In this document: positions 1-7,228 of the stretch, in pieces
Layout: each line of letters opens with the position of its first letter
Numbering within the stretch: position 1 is the stretch's first letter
Source of the DNA: Treponema sp.
GTDB lineage: Bacteria; Spirochaetota; Spirochaetia; Treponematales; Breznakiellaceae
Length of the DNA stretch: 9,580 bases
Assembly: GCA_031284385.1 (NCBI GenBank)
Contig: JAISZZ010000081.1
Span: forward strand, 1-9,580
Direction: 5' to 3'
Position numbers and translations under genes: made by a program
Notes under the pieces: model-generated
What the model was told of the DNA's origin: nothing
The model's input: only the letters and a program-made list of their open reading frames with translations
The model's database searches: none

Positions 1-734
1 TCGCCCCGGTACCTTTCAAGCCCCATCTCGGTAAAAAAGTCCTTTTTCATAACAGCGCTTTCGTCGTTGTTAGTCATAAAGAGGCCGTCTTTGGTGATGA
101 GGTATGTTTCCTGCGCCTGCAACGCGGTATTCTCTGTGAGGATGCCGCCCAGTGACGCGATTGTAACATTTTCAGATACCACACCCAGATCAGTCGTCCC
201 GTCCTCATCGTACACGGTTCTTGCCATTGCTATAATCAGTTTTCCCGTTGCCGCGTCTATGTAGGGCGCAGTGAAGGCGACCTTGCCTTGAGCCTTTTTA
301 GCGTCCTGATACCATGAGCGCTCAAGGTTATTCCAAGTATCGGCGGGTATCCAGCCGGTGCTTGACGCGCAGTAGCCGTCCGGACCGTTCCACCGGACAT
401 TATTCGTACAGTAAATCATAAGCACGTTTGCAAGCGTCGCCTGCATCATATCAAAATAGTGGCTGAGTGTGTCCCTGTCGACAATTTCCTCTCGCATATA
501 GGGAATTGCCCCTACAACGGTATGTTCCAGCAGGGCGACATGGGAAGAAATTATATCGTCTATTTTGCTATTCATGTAGGTGATACTTCCTTTTACCTCG
601 GCCTCAATCTGCGTCCGTGAAATATTACGGATGTTGATAACCGATACAAAAGACAATGCCCCTGTAACAAGAAGTATTATAACAAGACACATGATGGTAA
701 ACACGAATGTAAATGATGGTTTTTTACTTTTCAA
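1..734 (-). CDS. Methyl-accepting chemotaxis protein, N-terminal part (dCache sensor), truncated by window edge
   Basis: This is the first 244 codons of a membrane chemoreceptor; HAMP and signalling domains would lie beyond base 1. Residues 9-32 form one membrane segment after a short basic tail (MKSKKPS). What follows is an extracytoplasmic dCache-type sensor: a long helix (about 36-80), then the membrane-distal pocket with R139-S-W141-Y142, the VAFTAPYIDAATGK segment (152-165), GVVSENVTI (184-192), and the start of the second subdomain at TYLITKDGLFM (210-220). The family senses small ligands outside the cell and controls CheA. The start is a TTG at 732-734, chosen because GGAGG lies six bases upstream and the membrane segment follows directly. 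The gene lies 62 bases downstream of ptsI on the same strand; a perfect 8-base palindrome (GCCTAGGC, 770-777) sits in that gap. Family assignment is confident; the ligand is unknown. Confidence 0.88.
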   Translation of the reverse strand, partial: MKSKKPSFTFVFTIMCLVIILLVTGALSFVSVINIRNISRTQIEAEVKGSITYMNSKIDDIISSHVALLEHTVVGAIPYMREEIVDRDTLSHYFDMMQATLANVLMIYCTNNVRWNGPDGYCASSTGWIPADTWNNLERSWYQDAKKAQGKVAFTAPYIDAATGKLIIAMARTVYDEDGTTDLGVVSENVTIASLGGILTENTALQAQETYLITKDGLFMTNNDESAVMKKDFFTEMGLERYRG

Positions 735-740
735 AAGAAT

Positions 741-745
741 CCTCC
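741..745 (-). promoter_or_regulatory. Shine-Dalgarno site deciding the TTG start of the chemoreceptor
   Basis: On the minus strand GGAGG is followed by six bases and then TTG (734-732). No ATG lies close by that would keep the hydrophobic N-terminal segment, so this site fixes the unusual start codon. Confidence 0.75.
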
Positions 746-796
746 AAAACTATGCAATATTTAATAGCTGCCTAGGCGGCGCTGACCGCAAAAACA

Positions 797-2575
797 TCAA
801 GAAACCACGCCGTCTTTTAGGGCGCGGTTTGCCGTACGGCGCGTTATTTCACCGGCGGGCAGGCGAGATAGGAGACTGATCACTTCTTCGGGTTTGGCGC
901 AAAGAAGAGCTTTTTTCGCGAGTTTTCGACATTCCTCAAAAGAATTTTCCATGATTATTTGCTTAATTTCTGGAAGCGCGGCGGTGTTCATGCTGAATTC
1001 ATCCAGCCCAAGCCCTATGAGTAAACGTGTAAGTTTCGTGTCGCCCGCCATTTCTCCGCACATCGACACCAGTTTACCATGTTTATGCGCGGCATCTATT
1101 GCCATTTTTATAAGATGGAGTATTGCGGGATGTTTCGGCTGCGCCAGATAGCTCACTTTTTCGTTGCCGCGGTCAACCCCCAGCGTATACTGTATAAGGT
1201 CGTTAGTGCCTATCGAAAAAAAGTCTGATTTTTTTATCAATCTGTCCGCTATAATCGCGGCGGACGGCACTTCTATCATAATTCCAACCGGAATATTATC
1301 ACTGAACGGCTGTTTTTTTGAGGCGCATTCGGCTTTCGCTTCGTTCAAAAATTCAATGGCTTGCTCAAGTTCCGCAAGTCCGGAAATCAACGGAAACATT
1401 ACACGTACTTTGCCGTGAACCGAGGCGCGAAGTATAGCGCGTAACTGCGTTTTGAAAATACCGGGCACTGAAAGACTAAAACGTATGGAACGCCAGCCAA
1501 GCAACGGATTCTTTTCGGCGTTATTTTGAAACAAAGACGGGATGATTTTATCGCCGCCCACATCGAGGGTGCGTATCGTAACCGGCAGTCCGTTGGCGGC
1601 TTTTAACATCTCGCTGTAAGTCTTGTACTGACTCTCCTCGTCCGCCGCCGCGCTGTCCGCCAGAAAAGTGAATTCCGACCGGTAAAGACCGATGCCTTCC
1701 GCCCCGTAAGATATGGCTTTTTTTATGTCTTGGGGAGTTTCCATATTCACTTTTAACGTAAAACGCCTGCCGTCCGTCGTAACGGCGAGCTGTTTGCCAA
1801 GTTGTTTAAGCGCTTTAACCTGGATATGGGTTTCTTTTATCATCTTCCGGTACAGAGCGAGCGTTTCTTCATCCGGATCAATGAATACAAACCCGTTGTT
1901 ACCGTCAACAATCAGTGTATCGCCTGATTTTATATGGAGAGAACCGGACGAAAGCCCCATGACTGCCGGAATTTCGGAGGCTCGTGCGATTATGGCGGTG
2001 TGCGATATGCGACTGCCCGCATCTGTAACAACGGCTTTTACATAATTTTTGTTCATGGCAAGCGCCTGAGACGGCAAAAGATCCCGCGCCACGATTATCA
2101 CTTCTTCATCAAGACCGGCAAGCGAAACTGATTGTATCGAAAGCAGCGTATTCAAAAGTTCCTGCGCCATGCCTGAAACATCGGCGGCCCTCGCCCTAAA
2201 TTCCTCATTGGGCATGGACAATAGTTTTCGCGCTATTTCCTGCGAAACATCCCAAACGACACATTCAATATTTTGAAGTTTATTTTCCATGTCATGTTTG
2301 ACATTTTCATGAAAATCAATGTCTTCAAACATTAAAAGCTGCGCTTCAAGTATGCCTCGCCGCTCCTTGCTGTCTTTGACCACCGTTTCAGTAAGTTTCT
2401 GCCGTAATTTTTCCGTTATACTTTTGGTAGCTGACAAAAAACGTTCCCATTCGCCTTTTACCTGCGTCTTTTTCAAAGTGTAACGCGGTATTTCTGGCAG
2501 GGTGTCTTCTAAATACAGTAAGGCCTTACCAATAGCCAAACCTTTTGAGACCGGAATACCCCTAAACTCTTTCAT
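797..2575 (-). CDS. ptsI: Phosphoenolpyruvate-protein phosphotransferase (PTS Enzyme I)
   Basis: Enzyme I takes phosphate from phosphoenolpyruvate and passes it through its own histidine to HPr, the first step of the phosphotransferase system; it is cytoplasmic. The 592 residues match the family's length (about 570-580) with a slightly extended C-terminus. Seen in order: the N-terminal IPVSKGLAIGKA (7-18), the HPr-binding helical region (about 35-145), the phosphohistidine loop GSRISHTAIIARA (187-199) with His192, the PEP-binding barrel with GIGLYRSEF (294-302), RTLDVGGDK (335-343), MIEVPSAAI (433-441) and GTNDLIQYTLGVDRGN (456-471), and the catalytic cysteine in SMCGEMAGD (Cys506). All catalytic residues are present. 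The ATG is forced because an in-frame TAA lies two codons upstream (2582-2584). No HPr or sugar permease gene is nearby, so whether it serves transport or a regulatory PTS cannot be told here. Confidence 0.97.
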   Translation of the reverse strand: MKEFRGIPVSKGLAIGKALLYLEDTLPEIPRYTLKKTQVKGEWERFLSATKSITEKLRQKLTETVVKDSKERRGILEAQLLMFEDIDFHENVKHDMENKLQNIECVVWDVSQEIARKLLSMPNEEFRARAADVSGMAQELLNTLLSIQSVSLAGLDEEVIIVARDLLPSQALAMNKNYVKAVVTDAGSRISHTAIIARASEIPAVMGLSSGSLHIKSGDTLIVDGNNGFVFIDPDEETLALYRKMIKETHIQVKALKQLGKQLAVTTDGRRFTLKVNMETPQDIKKAISYGAEGIGLYRSEFTFLADSAAADEESQYKTYSEMLKAANGLPVTIRTLDVGGDKIIPSLFQNNAEKNPLLGWRSIRFSLSVPGIFKTQLRAILRASVHGKVRVMFPLISGLAELEQAIEFLNEAKAECASKKQPFSDNIPVGIMIEVPSAAIIADRLIKKSDFFSIGTNDLIQYTLGVDRGNEKVSYLAQPKHPAILHLIKMAIDAAHKHGKLVSMCGEMAGDTKLTRLLIGLGLDEFSMNTAALPEIKQIIMENSFEECRKLAKKALLCAKPEEVISLLSRLPAGEITRRTANRALKDGVVS

Positions 2576-2585
2576 AACCGCTTAA

Positions 2586-2614
2586 ACTATAGCGCAGCGG
2601 CCACATTAAAACAA
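2586..2614 (-). promoter_or_regulatory. Candidate sigma-70-type promoter of ptsI
   Basis: Read on the minus strand, TTGTTT (2614-2609) is followed by a 17-base spacer and TATAGT (2591-2586). A start site six to eight bases further on would leave a leader of only about three to five bases before the ptsI ATG, which fits the lack of a clear Shine-Dalgarno site there. This is a motif match only. Confidence 0.4.
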
Positions 2615-2652
2615 GTCAGTAGGCGGACTTAAGCTGACTGCATAGGCTGACT
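2614..2652. repeat. Three copies of an AGTCAG/CTGACT hexamer in the divergent promoter region
   Basis: AGTCAG occurs at 2614-2619 and its reverse complement CTGACT at 2634-2639 and 2647-2652. The last two lie inside a GCTGACTG direct repeat (2633-2640 and 2646-2653). The first copy touches the candidate -35 of ptsI. The arrangement could be an operator shared by ptsI and the rightward operon, but hexamers this short can occur by chance. Confidence 0.3.
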
Positions 2653-2667
2653 GTCTATCGGGTTTGG

Positions 2668-3222
2668 ATGGAATCTCGCCTGACTCGCAGTTTTAGCCTT
2701 CTTGACAAAAAAGCGTCCTTGTACAATCGTAAACTAATGAATGTTATCTACGGAAATTCTGGAAAAATAATACTATTCCTCCAGAATCCGCTGTTTCTTT
2801 CGGGGTTGACAAGTTTTGTTTTTGCCCAGTTCATTAAACTCGCCATAGCGATCACAAAGAAAACAAGAGGAAACCGGAAGGATTTGCTGGAAGCCTTTTT
2901 TTGGCGAACAGGAGGAATGCCGTCAAGTCATGCCGCTACAGTTTCCGCCTTGACGGTTACAATGGCGATACAAGAAGGCTTTAACTCTAAATTATTCATA
3001 ATTACGCTCTTTTTTTCAATGATAGTGCTGAGGGATGCCGTAGGCGTGCGACATTCTTCCGGTATACAAGCTAAAACCTTGAATTCATTAGGCCGTGCCC
3101 TTTCAGAGCGTTTTCAACTGGAATATCATCCGGTAAAAGAAATTCAGGGGCATAAACCGCTGGAAGTGGTTGTCGGTTGTTTCATAGGTCTTTTTATCGC
3201 GGCGGCTTATGCCTATCTTTAA
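2668..3222 (+). CDS. Divergent PAP2 family membrane protein
   Basis: This belongs to the small integral-membrane family related to acid phosphatase/vanadium haloperoxidases (divergent PAP2, formerly DUF212; YuiD-like). Its signatures are clear: GGMPSSHAATVSAL (82-95, His88), LRDAVGVRHSSGIQAKTLN (121-139, with R128 and H129) and KEIQGHKPLEVVVG (157-170, His162). Hydrophobic segments lie at about 41-62, 86-101, 107-121 and 166-182. Members are presumed phosphatases acting on membrane lipids or polyprenyl phosphates, but no substrate is established that I know of. The family usually starts close to the first membrane segment, so the ATG at 2737 (residue 24, MNVIYGN) may be the true start; neither start has a good ribosome site. 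The gene appears to open the rnf operon and overlaps the next gene by 14 bases. Family confident, start uncertain. Confidence 0.88.
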   Translation: MESRLTRSFSLLDKKASLYNRKLMNVIYGNSGKIILFLQNPLFLSGLTSFVFAQFIKLAIAITKKTRGNRKDLLEAFFWRTGGMPSSHAATVSALTVTMAIQEGFNSKLFIITLFFSMIVLRDAVGVRHSSGIQAKTLNSLGRALSERFQLEYHPVKEIQGHKPLEVVVGCFIGLFIAAAYAYL

Positions 3223-4762
3223 CGGTAAATTCCTAACAAAATTTGATGTCCTCTTGCCGGTAACCATACTTGTATGTTTATCGCCGCTCGCGGTAGTAAA
3301 ATTCGGCGGCGCGCCAAAAACGCAAAGCACGACAGGCGGCGCGTACATCACGCTGGTTACAAGCGAACAGACTCAGGATAAGGCTGTCGCGGAAAAGCTA
3401 AGCGCCGCCGGAATAAAAAATACACTCTCTGAATCTTCACAATGGTTTTTTGTGAACGATTTTACGGAATTACGGCGCGTACCGCTCGATGAGTTTTCCG
3501 GTTTTTTGCTTGAAAGCGACCCGCGCAACGATGGCTACGCTCAAAAACTCAGGACGCTCTTTGTGCGTGACGGCAGGCGGTATTTCTATATTCCGCGCTC
3601 GTCAATACACTCCCAAAATCCTGCTGTAATTGAGCAGTACATCAAAACCGCGTTGGAAGATACGCCGTACGTTTCAATCATGTCAAGCGCATACTCGCGG
3701 CAGAATTCAAACTGGAGCTTTATTTTTATAATGTCAGCCATACTAAGTTTGGCGCTTTTAATCCGTGTCCAGAAATCGTTTTCAAAGCCAGCCGGAAACC
3801 ACCCCGCCGCTGTAGAAACTCGTGTAAATTTTGCGCTTCCGCTGCTGTTTGCCGCGGTATTGCCGGCTTGCGTCCTTTTTGCGAGTCAGGGACCGGCGGG
3901 TTTTGCGTTGATACTGATAATGCTAAATCTGTTTCACAATTTTCGCTCGCCGGTTACATCGGTTTTCATAAAACTGCGTCTCGACCGAAAATCCGTTTTT
4001 TCAATTTCATTCATCGAATACACGAAACAATACTTGTCTAAAGAAAAAAAATACGCGCTCGCGGCATTTACCCTTTTTTTGGTAGTCTGCGTAACCGGAA
4101 AAATCAACCTGTTTTATGCCTTGCTGGGCATTTTTTTCTTTTGTTTAAGCTCAGCGGTTTCCATTTGGCGGGAGACCGCTCCAGCCGGCGGCAGGAACGC
4201 GCCTCATGTGCGTTTTGTCCCAATCAGCATAAAACCGCACCCGGAAATAAAACGCCGATTGCGCTTTACCACACTGCCATTCGCGGCGGCAGCGGCAGCA
4301 GTGCTCGCGCTTCCTCTATTTATACAGCCTCAAGTTAAAATAATCCCGATTAACGATGGAAAAAAATTTGAAGTTCCAGCCATTGGTGTAAATGATTATG
4401 AGCAACATATCAATTTTCAAAAGACATTCGCGTTCAAAAAACTCACCTACATTGACGGCGATACGGACGCTACAGTCTATAATAACTTTGAAATCGGCTC
4501 TGACGGCCTGCTTTGTACCATAGATGTACGGGCATCGTTTGAAATAGAATATGGCGGTATTCCACCGTTTCCGCTGGAAAAACTGCTCGCTTTTCTTAAC
4601 CAAAAGGATGAAATTTTAATACAGCCGGATTTCGACCTCCGCGGTTTAGCAGCTATACTCATCGCATTGATAGTCTACTTTCCAAGTTCAATCCTTGCGA
4701 TGTCCGGTAATGGAAAAAAAGCTGGAAATAGATTATATATGAGTCAACGGATAACGGCATGA
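3209..4762 (+). CDS. Unrecognised polytopic membrane protein in the rnf operon
   Basis: I do not recognise a named family for these 517 residues. One hydrophobic segment at about 14-31 is followed by a soluble stretch of about 135 residues (33-167). Then come membrane segments at about 169-187, 207-226, 229-245, 282-298, 299-319 and 353-372, a second soluble stretch (about 373-475), and a last segment at 477-496. If the first segment is a membrane anchor, both soluble stretches probably lie on the same, outer, side; this is inference. The five cysteines are scattered and form no redox motif, and I see no nucleotide- or metal-binding motif. It overlaps the PAP2 gene by 14 bases and rnfC by four (ATGA), so it should be made together with the Rnf subunits, and a role in assembling or modulating that complex is a reasonable guess. 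Three homopolymer runs (A8, T7, T7) lie within 4044-4137. Confidence 0.75.
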   Translation: MPIFNGKFLTKFDVLLPVTILVCLSPLAVVKFGGAPKTQSTTGGAYITLVTSEQTQDKAVAEKLSAAGIKNTLSESSQWFFVNDFTELRRVPLDEFSGFLLESDPRNDGYAQKLRTLFVRDGRRYFYIPRSSIHSQNPAVIEQYIKTALEDTPYVSIMSSAYSRQNSNWSFIFIMSAILSLALLIRVQKSFSKPAGNHPAAVETRVNFALPLLFAAVLPACVLFASQGPAGFALILIMLNLFHNFRSPVTSVFIKLRLDRKSVFSISFIEYTKQYLSKEKKYALAAFTLFLVVCVTGKINLFYALLGIFFFCLSSAVSIWRETAPAGGRNAPHVRFVPISIKPHPEIKRRLRFTTLPFAAAAAAVLALPLFIQPQVKIIPINDGKKFEVPAIGVNDYEQHINFQKTFAFKKLTYIDGDTDATVYNNFEIGSDGLLCTIDVRASFEIEYGGIPPFPLEKLLAFLNQKDEILIQPDFDLRGLAAILIALIVYFPSSILAMSGNGKKAGNRLYMSQRITA

Positions 4763-6135
4763 AAGTTTATTCATTTTCAAAGAATGGAATCAGGTTTGAG
4801 GATAGTTTTGCGCCGGAACGCGAACATAGCAGCCTCGCGTTTTTACCGGAAATAGCCATACTCCCGCTCTCCACCGAATCGGGCAGCCGTTCACTTCCCA
4901 TAGTATCAATTGGCCAGCATATCGAGGAAGGTATGCTGATTGCGCGTAAACAGGATGCCGGATCATCAAACATACATTCGCCCATACCCGGCAAGCTGAT
5001 AAAAGCAATAAAATGGGAACCGGGTGAGTATTTTCTGTCGGACGCGCTGGCGATACGACTCGAAGGCAGTTTTAACCGGCTCGGTAAACTGGAAACCAAA
5101 CACGAATGGACAGGGTTGAGTCAGTTTGAAATTAAACTATTACTGGAGGAGTATGGGGTAACGGAGATGGACGGGCTGGGGCGTCCACTGTGCGATATTT
5201 TTTCCCAATACTATACCGTCAAAAAGCCGCTTACTATGGTGTTAAAATGCGTTTTTGACGATCCATGGCTTGTGGCGGATTACTGTTTATGCAGGGAACG
5301 TATGGAAGCGGTCGCCGAAGGCTGTATGATAGCCGCCCGTGCGTCCGGAGCATCGACCGTGCTGCTTGCAGTTTCAGCCGCCGAAAAAGAGCTGGGGGAG
5401 GCGCTGTTCGCCGCGGCAAAGCAAAGCGCAGTATCCTCCATGGTTACGCTGCTTATGGTTCTTGTAGGTTCCCGCTACCCTCAGCATAGCGACTACGAAA
5501 TGGAAGCCGTCCTCCGCAAGTATGAAAAAAAAGAAGGGATTGCTTTAAGCGACATAATGTTTTTGGGACCCGCTACAATGGCGGCGATTTACGATGCGGT
5601 CGCGTTACATACCCCTGCGCTTGAGCGCTATGTTGCGGCAGGCGGCTCGGCAGTGAAACACCGTGTCGTAGTTAGGGCACGTATAGGCAGCCGGCTGCGC
5701 GATATTTTCGCCGAATGTGGCGGCTTCTGCGGGAAACCGGACGGTGCGGACTCGTCCATTCCGTCTTATGCTGTGATAGGCTCGCCGCTCATGGGGCGTG
5801 TCGTAAGTTTGGATGAACCCATACTGAAAACAAGCCGCGGCGTATTCGCGTTTGCGCGAAAAAAACAAGCGCCGCCTATATTCAAATTTATGCGAAATTT
5901 TTTGCCGGAAGCGGCTTGTATCGGCTGCGGCGAATGTAGAATCGTCTGCCCTGTGGAACTCGACCCCGAAGACCTGTACAAACGGATAAAAAACGGTAAA
6001 CATGACGATTCTATGATATCTTTGATTCTGCGCTGTATAGGCTGCGGCTGTTGCGAAACAGTCTGCCCGTCAAAATTGCCGCTATGCACCGCCATAATCC
6101 GGTCTACGTTCAAAGGAGCCGCCAGTGCCGTATAA
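4759..6135 (+). CDS. rnfC: RnfC-like electron transport complex subunit with altered nucleotide site
   Basis: RnfC is the peripheral Rnf subunit that normally binds NADH and FMN and passes electrons through two 4Fe-4S clusters. Its fold is evident over all 458 residues: the barrel-sandwich start (about 31-82, ending NIHSPIPGKLIKAI), the central nucleotide-binding region (about 120-280), the SLBB-like region (about 300-365, with GSPLMGR at 341-347), and the ferredoxin domain with CIGCGECRIVCP (Cys387, 390, 393, 397) and CIGCGCCETVCP (Cys426, 429, 432, 436). The expected glycine-rich GxGGAGFPT reads GVTEMDGLGRPL (133-144), and the expected NGAECEPY reads KCVFDDPW (163-170), so flavin and NADH binding are doubtful. 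The neighbouring LVADYCLCRE still aligns with the family. The gene overlaps the preceding gene by four bases (ATGA) and rnfD by 11; with no strong ribosome site, coupled translation is likely. Confidence 0.92.
   Translation: MKVYSFSKNGIRFEDSFAPEREHSSLAFLPEIAILPLSTESGSRSLPIVSIGQHIEEGMLIARKQDAGSSNIHSPIPGKLIKAIKWEPGEYFLSDALAIRLEGSFNRLGKLETKHEWTGLSQFEIKLLLEEYGVTEMDGLGRPLCDIFSQYYTVKKPLTMVLKCVFDDPWLVADYCLCRERMEAVAEGCMIAARASGASTVLLAVSAAEKELGEALFAAAKQSAVSSMVTLLMVLVGSRYPQHSDYEMEAVLRKYEKKEGIALSDIMFLGPATMAAIYDAVALHTPALERYVAAGGSAVKHRVVVRARIGSRLRDIFAECGGFCGKPDGADSSIPSYAVIGSPLMGRVVSLDEPILKTSRGVFAFARKKQAPPIFKFMRNFLPEAACIGCGECRIVCPVELDPEDLYKRIKNGKHDDSMISLILRCIGCGCCETVCPSKLPLCTAIIRSTFKGAASAV
6112..6118 (+). 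promoter_or_regulatory. Shine-Dalgarno site deciding the GTG start of rnfD
   Basis: AAAGGAG lies inside the end of rnfC, six bases before the GTG at 6125. It supports this start over the downstream ATG at residue 22, which would remove the SPQISIVYS segment conserved at RnfD N-termini. Confidence 0.75.
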
Positions 6136-7228
6136 AACGCCGGCGCTCTTTGAGTCGCCGCAGATAAGCATTGTCTATTCCTACAATATGCGTATGTGGT
6201 TTGTCTGCGTCTATGCGTTTGTAGCGATTCTTGTATCCGCTATTGGAGACAGCGGACTCTCCCTCTATGTGTCGCTCACGGCTCTTGCAGCCGCGTTGCT
6301 AACCGAATTTCTTATAGGGCTTAAAACCGGACGCCATACTGTATTCGACGGCAGCGCGGCGGCTTCGGCACTCATCTTAAGTCTCATGCTGCCAAACCAA
6401 ATATCGCCGGTTTTCACCGCTTTAAGCGTGGTATTCGCGATAGTTATTGTAAAAATGAACTTTGGCGGACTAGGTGCAAACTGGTTAAATCCCGCCGTTT
6501 CAGGCTGGCTTTTTTTACGCTTTTCATGGCCGGGTGTTTTTGACGATGCAATCTCAGGTTCGCCGCTCTCGTTTCTCGTAACAAAAATCGCAAACGGGGA
6601 CGGGCATAAAATCGGCTCAATTTGGGAAATACTCACGCAAAACGGCTTTGCCCGAACCTTAAACACGATAACAAGCTCGCTAAACAGCGCAATATTTTCT
6701 TTTTTCAAAGTAGAATTGCCGTCTGGATACCTTGATTTTTTTGCGTCGCCTGGAACCGGAATAATTGGCGATAGGGGCGTATACGCTCTGTTTTTGGGGA
6801 GCATTTTCATAGTCGCGTTAGGAATAAGCCGGTTTTTTGTCTCCGCGTTATATCTTGCCGTCTACCTGTTGTTAATAAAAGTGGCGGGCGCTTTGCCAAC
6901 CGGAGGCGGAATTTGCGAGGGAGATATAATATTCGGCCTCTTTTCGGGCGGCACCTTGATAACGGCGTTCCTACTGTTGACTGATCCCGTTACCTCCCCA
7001 AAATCCGGTTACGGTAAAACATTCGTGGCTGTGGCGGCGGCGGTATTCTCATTCTTTTTCCGTTACATGAAAAATGAGCCTTATGGCGCGTTCTTCGCAG
7101 TCGCTCTGCTTAACATCACTGTTCCGTTGATACGGTGTATGGAAATTCGCGGCATTTACGAGCATAAAAAACAACGTAACACCGATATATCCGGCAGAAT
7201 GAAATCAGAGGGTAACGATGAAAATTGA
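6125..7228 (+). CDS. rnfD: RnfD-like membrane subunit (NqrB/RnfD family)
   Basis: RnfD is an integral membrane subunit which normally carries covalent FMN on a threonine and helps form the ion path. The 367 residues show the family's landmarks: SPQISIVYS near the N-terminus (11-19), FDGSAAASALILSLMLP (74-90), KMNFGGLGANWLNPAVSG (110-127), GTGIIGDRGVYALFLG (210-225), GLFSGGTLITAFLLLTDPVTSP (271-292), and the closing NEPYGAFFAVALLNITVPLI (317-336). About ten hydrophobic segments are visible. At the flavinylation site, where families read D-x-x-S/T-G-A-T-P-L, this protein has DAISGSPL (141-148): the threonine is missing, and one residue seems deleted with serine in its place. The C-terminal 25 residues are polar and unconserved. 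It starts with GTG, overlapping rnfC by 11 bases, and overlaps the next gene by 11. Confidence 0.93.
   Translation: MPYKTPALFESPQISIVYSYNMRMWFVCVYAFVAILVSAIGDSGLSLYVSLTALAAALLTEFLIGLKTGRHTVFDGSAAASALILSLMLPNQISPVFTALSVVFAIVIVKMNFGGLGANWLNPAVSGWLFLRFSWPGVFDDAISGSPLSFLVTKIANGDGHKIGSIWEILTQNGFARTLNTITSSLNSAIFSFFKVELPSGYLDFFASPGTGIIGDRGVYALFLGSIFIVALGISRFFVSALYLAVYLLLIKVAGALPTGGGICEGDIIFGLFSGGTLITAFLLLTDPVTSPKSGYGKTFVAVAAAVFSFFFRYMKNEPYGAFFAVALLNITVPLIRCMEIRGIYEHKKQRNTDISGRMKSEGNDEN

Noticed and set aside
67..264. Plus-strand open frame opposite the chemoreceptor
   Set aside because: The opposite strand encodes a clear dCache sensor across this entire stretch.
2702..2727. TTGACA (2702-2707) and TACAAT (2722-2727) as a promoter for the rightward operon
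   Set aside because: The spacer is only 14 bases, too short for ordinary sigma-70 recognition, and the site lies inside the annotated frame. It would matter only if the PAP2 gene starts at 2737, and then its mRNA would be practically leaderless.
5605..6113. Minus-strand open frames opposite rnfC (5605-6003 and 5766-6113)
   Set aside because: They lie wholly opposite a conserved coding region with intact Fe-S motifs, have no ribosome sites and no recognisable motifs.
6265..6810. 181-codon minus-strand open frame opposite rnfD
   Set aside because: Antisense shadow of a conserved membrane gene; no motif and no supporting context.
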